DNA of 25,476 nt from CAYJEQ01 sp964370185 (GTDB taxonomy: Bacteria > Bacillota > Clostridia > Oscillospirales > Ruminococcaceae): NCBI GenBank assembly GCA_964370185.1, contig CAYJIJ010000034.1, forward strand, positions 1-25,476, read 5' to 3'. The translations under genes were made by a program, and so were the position numbers. Shown here one piece after another: positions 1 through 6,439 of the stretch (position 1 is its first letter; the number at the start of each line of letters is the position of its first letter). Below the pieces are notes generated by a model. It was not told the DNA's origin. It ran no database searches and saw only the letters and a program-made list of their open reading frames with translations.

Positions 1-185
1 TAGCTGTTGTTTCATAATAGCAAACCATCTGTGTAAAGTCAAGGTTTATTCACGAATTCTTCATGGAATTATCGCTTTAATGTAGCAAAAAGAGATAGAT
101 TTCTTCATTTTGATAATTTTCGCAGCCCGGTAGTAGTAAATTCATTTCCACAATGATAATATTTTATTACATACTATTTAAATGC

Positions 186-215
186 TTGATTGGTTTTAGA
201 ATAATATGTTACAAT
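186..215 (+). promoter_or_regulatory. Putative sigma-A promoter of the YitT gene
   Basis: A TTGATT -35 (186-191) and a TACAAT -10 (210-215) are separated by 18 bases, and the -10 carries an upstream TG (extended -10). Transcription from here would give a leader of about 200 bases before the ATG at 425. The call rests on motif match only, in an AT-rich background. Confidence 0.45.
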
Positions 216-317
216 AATAGCGATTAAACCTATACAATGTATATACCTATATAAATGCTTTAATATAATAGTATAATGGCTTTCAAAAATCCTTAAAACT
301 GGACATTCACAAATTAT

Positions 318-373
318 ATCTTCGATAGTGCGGACGAAGATGGAATAGTTGATCCATTACAACTTAGATCAAC
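318..373 (+). promoter_or_regulatory. Two tandem hairpins in the YitT leader
   Basis: ATCTTCG (318-324) pairs with CGAAGAT (335-341), and GTTGATC (348-354) pairs with GATCAAC (367-373). Both are 7-bp perfect stems in the predicted transcript about 50 bases before the ribosome binding site. They match no riboswitch class I know and could be a minor structured leader. Confidence 0.3.
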
Positions 374-424
374 GAAGCATAATGCGAAAAACTGCAAAAA
401 TTTCAAAATAATTTAGGAGGATTC

Positions 425-1282
425 ATGAAAAAACAATCAGCTAAAAACATCCTGCTCATGCTTTTGGGTAGTCTGCTCTATGGAATAGGGACACATTGCT
501 TTGTAGTGCCCTCGCAGATAGCGCCGGGAGGCGCATCGGGTATTGCTATTATGATAAATTTCCTTACCGAATTGCCAGTAGGTACACTTACATTTATTAT
601 CAATATCCCGTTGCTTTTGCTTGCGTGGAAATATGTTAGCCGTAGTTTTGTTATAAATACATCCGTTGCTTGTGTTGTCAGTGCAGTTGTTTTGGATGGA
701 TTTGTAGCTAAATTTATCCCACAATATATAGGTGATAGAATGGTGGGGAGTTTATTTGGCGGAGTTTTTGTAGGCATAGGGATGACCCTTATTTTTCTAT
801 CGGGCTCAACTACTGGTGGGAGCGATATACTGGGAAAGCTCCTCAAAAAGCGATTTCCACATGTGTCAATGGGACGAGCACTCCTCATTATAGATGGCAT
901 TATACTATCGAGCTCAATATTTGTATTTGGCAATATAGAATCCGCACTTTTTGGCATGATTAACCTCTTTACCTGCACTCAGATTATCGACAGTATAATG
1001 TATGGGATTGATAAAGGTGCACATGTTACAGTGGTTACATCAAAGCCAGAGGATATATCGAAAAAAATCATTGAACATATCGAGAGAAGTGCAACAATTA
1101 TGCAAGCAAAAGGTGCATATAGCGGTGAAGCTACCCATGTGCTACTGTGCGTGGTGCGAAAATCAGAGTTTTATCTTTTGCGTTCAATAGTCCATGAAGC
1201 CGACCCAAAAGCATTTGTGATGGTAACTGAGTCTACTGAGGTATACGGCGAGGGATTTAAGGATATAACACATCATCATTAA
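425..1282 (+). CDS. YitT family membrane protein (DUF2179 C-terminal domain)
   Basis: A 285-residue protein with the layout of the YitT family. There are about five or six hydrophobic segments between residues 8 and 185, with the small-residue signature SGSTTGGSDILGKLL near 126-140, followed by a soluble DUF2179 domain at about 196-279 (it begins KGAHVTVVTSKPEDI). It sits in the cytoplasmic membrane. Family members are abundant in Bacillota, but the transported substrate, if any, is not established. The ATG at 425 is preceded by AGGAGG at 415-420. The length is normal and no defects are seen. It stands alone: its downstream neighbour is convergent, and a hairpin at 1308-1349 separates them. 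Family assignment is firm; function is unknown. Confidence 0.9.
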   Translation: MKKQSAKNILLMLLGSLLYGIGTHCFVVPSQIAPGGASGIAIMINFLTELPVGTLTFIINIPLLLLAWKYVSRSFVINTSVACVVSAVVLDGFVAKFIPQYIGDRMVGSLFGGVFVGIGMTLIFLSGSTTGGSDILGKLLKKRFPHVSMGRALLIIDGIILSSSIFVFGNIESALFGMINLFTCTQIIDSIMYGIDKGAHVTVVTSKPEDISKKIIEHIERSATIMQAKGAYSGEATHVLLCVVRKSEFYLLRSIVHEADPKAFVMVTESTEVYGEGFKDITHHH

Positions 1283-1307
1283 TAAGAGAATAAAAAGACT
1301 TTGAAAA

Positions 1308-1349
1308 AAGCAGGGTTTACTGATTGTTTAAATCAATAAAACCCTGCTT
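1308..1349 (-). terminator. Terminator between yitT-like gene and tatC, best on the minus strand
   Basis: An 11-bp perfect stem (AAGCAGGGTTT at 1308-1318 with AAACCCTGCTT at 1339-1349) has an inner 5-bp TGATT/AATCA stem in the loop. Read on the minus strand it is followed by a T run (from 1309 downward), so it would terminate the tat operon. On the plus strand only a weaker T-rich stretch follows, so it may act in both directions. Confidence 0.75.
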
Positions 1350-1389
1350 ACTTCATTTTTATAGATAGAATAAATAATAGAAATATTTA

Positions 1390-2154
1390 CTATTGTAATG
1401 CTTCTGCTTTTAATTCGAGCTTTTTATTGGTCTTATCCACTAAATAGCATATGATAATACTAATCTCAAGCAAAATCATCATAGGAACACCGAGCATTAT
1501 CTGAGAGACTACATCGGGTGGTGTAATGAGTGCGGCAAATATGAAAATAGCAATAATAATATATCCGCGGTGTTTTTTGAGAAGGGTTGGCTTTAGTATT
1601 TTTAGCTTTGTTAAGAGGAATACTACAACTGGCATTTCAAAAACTACGCCAAAACACAAAAGCATTGTATTAACAAAATTTGCATATGACTGAACTGAAA
1701 TCATAGCGGTAACTTCGCTTATTTCAATTCTCATAAAGAATTGCAGTGTAATGGGGAGCACTACTATGTAGCAGAAAAATACACCACAAATAAAACATAT
1801 CAAACCAAATATTAGCGAGATAAAAACATATATTTTCTCCCTCTTAAATAGCCCTTTCTCGATAAAAGCCCAACAATGGTAGAAAGTTATTGGTGAGCAG
1901 AGTACAAATGCCGCTAAAAACGAGATTTGCACATACTCAAGTAATAGCTCTGAGGGATTTATGTAAACTAAATCCATACCTGGGTTTAAATCCAAAAGAT
2001 ACTGCATTAAAATATCGGAAAAATTAAATAGCACCATCGCCGCAATAAGATTTACAATTACAACAATTCTCAAGCGGCTTCTCAGCTCGTCTAAATGGCT
2101 CATAACAGTCATTTCACCGCTTGAATCTTTTAGCTTTTTTGTAAAGATACCCAT
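1390..2154 (-). CDS. tatC: Twin-arginine translocase subunit TatC
   Basis: This is the polytopic core of the Tat system, which binds twin-arginine signal peptides and exports folded, cofactor-loaded proteins. The N-terminus carries the conserved TatC region (SHLDELRSRL), followed by six hydrophobic segments and a short charged cytoplasmic tail. I start it at the ATG at 2154 (MGIFTKK), one base after the tatA stop, rather than the in-frame ATG at 2190 inside tatA. This gives 254 residues, normal for TatC, and the tight junction suggests translational coupling; AGGTGA lies upstream within tatA. It is the third gene of the operon flavoprotein-tatA-tatC. No tatB is present, as is usual for minimal Gram-positive TatAC systems. 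Confidence 0.95.
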   Translation of the reverse strand: MGIFTKKLKDSSGEMTVMSHLDELRSRLRIVVIVNLIAAMVLFNFSDILMQYLLDLNPGMDLVYINPSELLLEYVQISFLAAFVLCSPITFYHCWAFIEKGLFKREKIYVFISLIFGLICFICGVFFCYIVVLPITLQFFMRIEISEVTAMISVQSYANFVNTMLLCFGVVFEMPVVVFLLTKLKILKPTLLKKHRGYIIIAIFIFAALITPPDVVSQIMLGVPMMILLEISIIICYLVDKTNKKLELKAEALQ

Positions 2155-2155
2155 A

Positions 2156-2386
2156 TTATTTAGTTTCGTCACCTGAAACTGATTGCTCAACTGCCGCCTT
2201 TGCTTCTTGCATCGGCTCCTCTACAAGCTCATCAAATTTCTTTGTGACATCTTGAGAACCTTTTTTAAATTCCTTTAAAGCCTGCCCCATACTTTTGGCA
2301 AGTGCGGGCAGCTTTGCAGGGCCAAGTACCAAAAGTATGATGCCGAATATCAGCATTAATTCGCCAAATCCAAATCTACCAAACAT
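2156..2386 (-). CDS. tatA: Twin-arginine translocase subunit TatA
   Basis: A 76-residue protein with the TatA/E pattern: a short periplasm-facing N-terminus, one transmembrane helix (about residues 8-21), the hinge motif LGPAKLPALAKSMG, an amphipathic helix, and a charged Lys/Glu-rich tail. TatA oligomers form the pore or membrane-thinning patch that carries folded cargo recruited by TatC. The start has a perfect AAGGAGG upstream. The gene lies 27 bases after the flavoprotein gene and one base before tatC on the same strand. This supports a single transcript in which the translocase is made together with its cargo. Confidence 0.95.
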   Translation of the reverse strand: MFGRFGFGELMLIFGIILLVLGPAKLPALAKSMGQALKEFKKGSQDVTKKFDELVEEPMQEAKAAVEQSVSGDETK

Positions 2387-2413
2387 AACTTTCCTCCTTA
2401 AGAGTAATTACAA

Positions 2414-3376
2414 TTATTTCGCTACTTTAGAAAGAGCGTTTTCAACAGCCGCCATTATAGCATTACTGGACACAGTAGCGCCGGCAACATGGTCAATTTT
2501 TGTTGACTGAGCAGCAATGATTGCATCTGGAATTGCTGCAAATGCAGGGTCGGAAATACCCGCTGTTTCGCTGTGCTCGAGCACTTCGATTTTGGAAATT
2601 TGATCTTTATCCATTGTTACCTTTACTTTTACATTACCGCCGTAACCGTCAGCTTCGCCAATGTATTCGTTATCAGCAAGTACTACTTCTGCTTCTGGTT
2701 CGGGGGCAGGTGCTTCTGCATAGCCATAATAAATGTTTAAAAGCTCAATTGATTTTTTTGCTACATCGGCACTGATTGCACCGCAACGCTCTTTTCTGAT
2801 TGGATCATCTTGTTCAACACCTGCGGCGTTTTTAAATATAGTTACCGATTCAGCACAGTTAACCGAGCCCGATACTGTCTGCACATCGCTTAGACCTTCC
2901 GGTCTATATAGTGGTAGATTAGTTGAAGAATACCATTTAAATAAATCGGCAATGATATCTTTAGCAGCATCCGTTGGAGCACAGACCGATATTACATTTA
3001 CAGCGCCTGCTAATGCTCCACATAGTGTGCCAATGGCATAACCCTCCTTACCTGTTTTGTACATATCAACAGGTATAGCTGTGTATGGGAAGCCTACTTG
3101 GTCTTGTAGCTGTCCAAGCATTGCCTTAGCAACACCGTAGCAACATCCTGCCTCATAATAGCCATTGTATGCGATGTCCTCAGCTTTTACTGTGTCAAGT
3201 TCAACATATTGGTAGGGATGCGCTGGAATTACTATTTCAGCAGGTTCTGCTGGGGATGAAGTGGCCTCGGCTGAAGAACATCCGGACAAAAATGCCGCTG
3301 AGCCAAATACAGCTGTTCCGCCGATTAGCAGTGATGAATTTTTTAGAAAATCTCTACGTGATGTAGTTGTGGACAT
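2414..3376 (-). CDS. Tat-exported flavoprotein lipoprotein: C-GCAxxG-C-C-type redox domain plus FMN-binding domain
   Basis: A 320-residue protein. Residues 6-11 (SRRDFL) and the following hydrophobic stretch form a Tat signal, which ends in a lipobox (LSGC, Cys33), so it should be a lipoprotein on the outer face of the membrane. Residues about 70-215 resemble the C-GCAxxG-C-C redox-active family (AGCCYG, GTLCGALAGA, VNCAES, RCGA; Cys 78, 79, 119, 132, 174, 198). Residues about 237-318 are an FMN-binding domain with DHVAGATVSS. Thr301 is the likely site where FMN is attached by an ApbE-type enzyme, although the usual Ser/Thr three residues earlier is Ala. It heads the operon with tatA and tatC. 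The electron donor and acceptor are unknown; a role in extracellular electron transfer is inference. Confidence 0.82.
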   Translation of the reverse strand: MSTTTSRRDFLKNSSLLIGGTAVFGSAAFLSGCSSAEATSSPAEPAEIVIPAHPYQYVELDTVKAEDIAYNGYYEAGCCYGVAKAMLGQLQDQVGFPYTAIPVDMYKTGKEGYAIGTLCGALAGAVNVISVCAPTDAAKDIIADLFKWYSSTNLPLYRPEGLSDVQTVSGSVNCAESVTIFKNAAGVEQDDPIRKERCGAISADVAKKSIELLNIYYGYAEAPAPEPEAEVVLADNEYIGEADGYGGNVKVKVTMDKDQISKIEVLEHSETAGISDPAFAAIPDAIIAAQSTKIDHVAGATVSSNAIMAAVENALSKVAK

Positions 3377-3431
3377 GATTTTTCCTCCATAGTGTAAAAA
3401 AAGTTTTAGTTTTTCGGATTGCTATTACTCT

Positions 3432-3460
3432 ATTATCTCATATCGTTATTTTAATGTCAA
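3432..3460 (-). promoter_or_regulatory. Promoter of the flavoprotein-tatA-tatC operon
   Basis: Read on the minus strand, TTGACA (3460-3455) and GATAAT (3437-3432) are separated by exactly 17 bases. This is a near-consensus vegetative promoter giving a leader of roughly 50 bases before the ATG at 3376. Confidence 0.8.
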
Positions 3461-3490
3461 TGATAATTAGAGCTAAATAAATGATAATCA
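3459..3490. promoter_or_regulatory. Possible Fur-type operator: two AATGATAAT repeats 21 bases apart
   Basis: The nine-base sequence AATGATAAT occurs at 3459-3467 and again at 3480-3488, two helical turns apart. The first overlaps the -35 of the tat operon promoter. TGATAAT is the half-site of the Bacillota Fur box, but neither copy has a good inverted partner, so the assignment is tentative. Confidence 0.4.
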
Positions 3491-3491
3491 T

Positions 3492-3902
3492 ATGTTGAAT
3501 TTGCTGAATTTTGATGGAATGATGGGGAATGCAGTTATTTTAGCTACGGTTGCGGCATTTCTCATCACACTTTATCCTGCACAATAATATGCTGAAATGA
3601 GTAGTGCACTGCCATTTGCAGGTGGTACATATAAATATGCATCACTGGGATTGGGCAGATTTTTCGGTTTTATAGCTGGGTGGAATTATATTATAGCAAT
3701 TGTTTGTGTATCAGCAGCTGAAGCATTTGCATTTTCTTTTTATTTTAAAACGATGTTCTCGGATTTTGGAATAAATATTCCAATAAGTGATACTATAACT
3801 GAGTTTGTGGTGGTTATGCACAAATTGTATAGCATATGCGAAAAGCCTGTAATCCCTATTAGAAGAGGAATTATAGGCTTTTTGATGTTTTTGGGGGAGT
3901 AG
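3492..3902 (+). pseudogene. Remnant of an APC-superfamily amino-acid permease
   Basis: The frame from the ATG at 3492 reads through hydrophobic sequence to a TAA at 3585-3587 and continues with YAEMSSALPFAGGTYKY, then a GxFGFIAGWNYI-like stretch. That is the classical permease segment in which an acidic residue after TM2 is followed by P-x-x-GG-x-Y and the TM3 GW motif. Only about 105 permease-like residues remain. After about 3815 the reading frame runs into unrelated sequence and stops at 3902, whereas APC permeases have about 430-500 residues. No ribosome binding site of note precedes 3492. An internal stop plus loss of three quarters of the gene makes this a decayed fragment. Confidence 0.72.
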
Positions 3903-3928
3903 TGGTCTATTGCGGTCAAGCAGTGGTC
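3841..3928 (+). repeat. Terminator-like repeat, left copy
   Basis: A hairpin (AAAAGCCTGTAAT paired with ATTATAGGCTTTT, 3841-3883, one G-T wobble) is followed by a T run, then GGGGGAGTAGTGGTC and two more GYGGTCA-like units. A clearly related sequence in the same orientation lies at 12913-12992. Together they bracket the 4242-12820 gene block. The hairpin can also act as a simple terminator. Confidence 0.6.
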
Positions 3929-3979
3929 ATTTTAGAGGCTATCTCTATTACCTGTTTCGCTCTATCCGCCATAAAAACC

Positions 3980-4006
3980 TTGACATGCTAATTACACCCT
4001 TATAAT
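3980..4006 (+). promoter_or_regulatory. Possible promoter with perfect hexamers but a 15-base spacer
   Basis: TTGACA (3980-3985) and TATAAT (4001-4006) are both perfect consensus, but the spacer is only 15 bases, which usually weakens a promoter or makes it activator-dependent. The transcript would cross the inverted repeat at 4077-4166 before reaching the GTG at 4242. Confidence 0.45.
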
Positions 4007-4076
4007 ACAGCTATAATTTTAAGAAAAAATGAAAATACCACTTGGGAGCAAATAAGGACAATATGCATCTATGGAG

Positions 4077-4187
4077 AAAAACATCTTTTTTAATTCTGCC
4101 AAATTTGCAATTGTTTTGTAAAAAAAATAAAAATTGTCAAAAAAACATGATAAAAAAGATGTTTTTGTGACAATACAGCGGTATACT
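4077..4187 (+). promoter_or_regulatory. Putative operator and promoter of the enoate-reductase-like gene
   Basis: AAAAACATCTTTTTTA (4077-4092) is perfectly inverted at 4151-4166. Its core, AAAAAGATGTTT, also occurs twice in the regulator promoter at 9942-9984. The block AATTGTTTTGTAAAA (4109-4123) is identical to 9909-9923. The right arm covers the -35 position of a TATACT -10 at 4182-4187, a usual place for an activator of SARP type to bind. The assignment to the 9998-12820 regulator is inference. Confidence 0.55.
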
Positions 4188-4241
4188 TTCATTAGCTAAT
4201 GCGATAAAAGGTTAAGAAAATACAGATAAAAGGAGTTCAAA

Positions 4242-6242
4242 GTGAAAAATTATAAAAACGAATTGTTTTCATCTTATGTATTAGGGGATGTAGTGCTCAA
4301 AAATCGCTATGCAATGGTAGCGATGGGTACGGGTGGAATGGTTACTAAAGAAAACACCTTTAATGAGCGAGGGGTAGAATATTATGTAGAGCGTGCTAAA
4401 GGCGGTGTAGGGTTAATTATCACCGGCACACTTTATGTAGAAAATGAAATTGAAGTAGTAGCCCCTGGAGTAATGCCATGTCCAACGGATAGTCCTGCCG
4501 CATTCATTATGACATCAAGCGAAATGTGTGAGCGAGTACATGCATATGACACCAAGATTTTTGCACAGTTAACAGCTGGGTTTGGGCGAGTAATTAAACC
4601 GCATTTGTTGAAAAAACAACCCGTTTCAGCCTCGGAAATGCCCCATTTTTGGGATCCTAATTTAATGTGTAGAGAGCTGACTGTCGAAGAAATACAGACT
4701 ATTGTTCGCAAGACGGGCGAAACGGCAAAAATATGTAAGCAAGCAGGATTTGACGGTGTCGAAATACACGCTGTCCACGAAGGTTATTTATTAGATCAGT
4801 TTGCTATGAGCCTCTTTAACAAAAGAACCGACGAATACGGCGGAGATTTAAGAGGAAGACTGAAATTTGCCTGTGATATAGTCAAGAGTATTAAAGAGCA
4901 ATGCGGAGAATCCTTTCCAGTTTTAATGAGATATGGAATAAAATCATATATAAAAGGCTTCCATCAAGGCGGATTGCCAAATGAAGATTTTATCGAATTA
5001 GGTAGGGACATTGAGGAAGGAATTGAAGCGGCTAAGATTTTGCAAGAAGCAGGCTACGATGGAATTGATGTTGATGCAGGTGCTTACGATTCATGGTATT
5101 GGGCACATCCTCCAATGTATTTTGAGCACGGTATGAATAGAAGCTTTGGAAAACTGCTTAAGGATAATATTGATATCCCCGTGATTGTTGCAGGGCGTAT
5201 GGATAATCCCGATATAGCCGCAGAGTCTCTTTTAAACGGTGAAACCGACTTAATCGGACTGGGACGCTCATTATTAGCCGATTCTCAAACAGTTAACAAA
5301 ATTAAGCAGAATGAGTTTTCCACTGTTCGTCCCTGTCTAAGTTGCCACGAGGGATGTATGCAACGCCTCACAACTGCAAGGCCACTCTCCTGTGCGGTAA
5401 ACCCTGTCTGTGGACGCGAAACAACATACGGTCTCACTCCAACTGATGCCCCAAAGAAAATTGCTATTATCGGCGCAGGCCCAGCTGGAATGGAAGCTGC
5501 AAGGGTATTGGCTACACGGGGGCATAATCCGACAATATTTGAGAAAAACAACCGTGTAGGTGGAGCACTACTAATAGCCTCGGTGCCAAGCTTTAAGCAT
5601 GATGATGTAAGGCTTATAAACTGGTATAGCGGAGAACTTGCTCGGCTCGGTGTGCCTATAAATCTTAACTGCTCTGCTGAAGAGGCTATTAGCTGGGATG
5701 AATGGGACATAATAATAGTTGCCACTGGCTCTGAGCCAATTAAACTGAATTTAGATAAAAGTGCTTCGCAAATTCATCTTGCAGAAGATGTTCTCATGAA
5801 TAAACATATTGTAGGCGATAACCCAATTATTATCGGGGGAGGCCTTGTAGGATGCGAATTAGCACTCCATTTATCTGAAATGGGCAAAAATGTAACAATT
5901 GTGGAAGCGGCAAAGGATATTCTCTCAGGAAAAGCCGCAACTCCACATATGAATCGTACAATGCTCTGTGATCTCCTTAAATTTAATAAGGTTGAGATTA
6001 TTGTAGATGCTAAAGTAATCGAAACCGATATAGGTAAGCTCAAATACAAATTTTCTGATGGCAGTTTAGGGGAAATTAGCGGCAGTGATTTAATATCCGC
6101 TATTGGATATAGAAGCGATGATAAGCTATACAATAATATATCAGAGTATCATGCAAATATATATAAAATCGGAGATTGCAAAGAGGTATGCAATATTATG
6201 AATGCTATTTGGAGTGCATACGAATTAGCGAGGAGTTTGTAG
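4242..6242 (+). CDS. Old Yellow Enzyme family oxidoreductase (2-enoate / 2,4-dienoyl-CoA reductase type, FMN, FAD, [4Fe-4S])
   Basis: A 666-residue enzyme with the three-part layout of FadH, enoate reductases and BaiCD/BaiH. An FMN-binding TIM barrel occupies about residues 1-360 (EIHAVHEGYLLDQF, with candidate catalytic Tyr182, then NKRTDEYGG). A [4Fe-4S] motif follows with Cys365, 368, 372 and 384 (x2, x3, x11 spacing), then FAD and NAD(P)H Rossmann segments (GAGPAG at 411-416, GGGLVG at 532-537). It should use NAD(P)H to reduce an activated C=C bond in the cytoplasm. The start is GTG at 4242 with AGGAG just upstream. The HAVHEGYLLDQF stretch resembles bile-acid BaiCD, but there are no other bai genes. 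Next to a urocanate hydratase, an aryl-acrylate such as urocanate is an attractive but unproven substrate. Confidence 0.88.
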   Translation: MKNYKNELFSSYVLGDVVLKNRYAMVAMGTGGMVTKENTFNERGVEYYVERAKGGVGLIITGTLYVENEIEVVAPGVMPCPTDSPAAFIMTSSEMCERVHAYDTKIFAQLTAGFGRVIKPHLLKKQPVSASEMPHFWDPNLMCRELTVEEIQTIVRKTGETAKICKQAGFDGVEIHAVHEGYLLDQFAMSLFNKRTDEYGGDLRGRLKFACDIVKSIKEQCGESFPVLMRYGIKSYIKGFHQGGLPNEDFIELGRDIEEGIEAAKILQEAGYDGIDVDAGAYDSWYWAHPPMYFEHGMNRSFGKLLKDNIDIPVIVAGRMDNPDIAAESLLNGETDLIGLGRSLLADSQTVNKIKQNEFSTVRPCLSCHEGCMQRLTTARPLSCAVNPVCGRETTYGLTPTDAPKKIAIIGAGPAGMEAARVLATRGHNPTIFEKNNRVGGALLIASVPSFKHDDVRLINWYSGELARLGVPINLNCSAEEAISWDEWDIIIVATGSEPIKLNLDKSASQIHLAEDVLMNKHIVGDNPIIIGGGLVGCELALHLSEMGKNVTIVEAAKDILSGKAATPHMNRTMLCDLLKFNKVEIIVDAKVIETDIGKLKYKFSDGSLGEISGSDLISAIGYRSDDKLYNNISEYHANIYKIGDCKEVCNIMNAIWSAYELARSL

Positions 6243-6259
6243 TAGTCAAAAATGAGTTG

Positions 6260-6350
6260 ATATAATAAACACAAAATAAATTCCATGATGTATCCCCGCT
6301 ATGAGCAGGGGAGGTATATGTGAAAATGTGGGGCTTCGTGTTTATTATAT
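6260..6350 (+). repeat. Long inverted repeat between the enoate reductase and transporter genes
   Basis: ATATAATAAACAC (6260-6272) is perfectly inverted at 6338-6350, and an inner hairpin CCCC-GCT/AGC-GGGG is centred near 6301. It could be a folded intercistronic RNA that terminates or protects message ends. The left arm also contains a TATAAT that could pair with a TTGTAG 18 bases upstream as a promoter for the next gene. Confidence 0.55.
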
Positions 6351-6439
6351 TTTATCTCCACTTTCTTGCCACTATCATAGCGACCGAAAGTGAAGGGAAA
6401 TCGTATTATAAATTTACATTAAGAAAGTAGGTTATCTCT

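Larger units (their letters stand above)
1..424. other. Intergenic region and long leader upstream of the YitT gene
   Basis: No convincing coding region was found on either strand. The first 180 bases are AT-rich with no motif I recognise. Positions 186-215 hold a plausible promoter, and 318-373 two small hairpins that would lie in the 5' leader of the following gene. Both are listed separately. Confidence 0.6.
3929..4241. other. Regulatory intergenic region upstream of the enoate-reductase-like gene
   Basis: There is no coding region. It holds a consensus-like promoter at 3980-4006, a 16-bp inverted repeat with widely spaced arms (4077-4092 and 4151-4166), a 15-base block shared with the regulator promoter (4109-4123), and a possible -10 TATACT at 4182-4187. 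All are described separately. Confidence 0.7.

Noticed and set aside
2295..3366. Several open frames on the plus strand opposite tatA and the flavoprotein gene
   Set aside because: They mirror well-supported minus-strand genes, lack ribosome binding sites and show no family motifs.
4242..6242. Calling the enoate-reductase-like enzyme BaiCD or bile-acid 3-oxo-delta4 reductase
   Set aside because: The HAVHEGYLLDQF region is similar, but no other bile-acid genes are nearby and the neighbouring hutU points to a different substrate.
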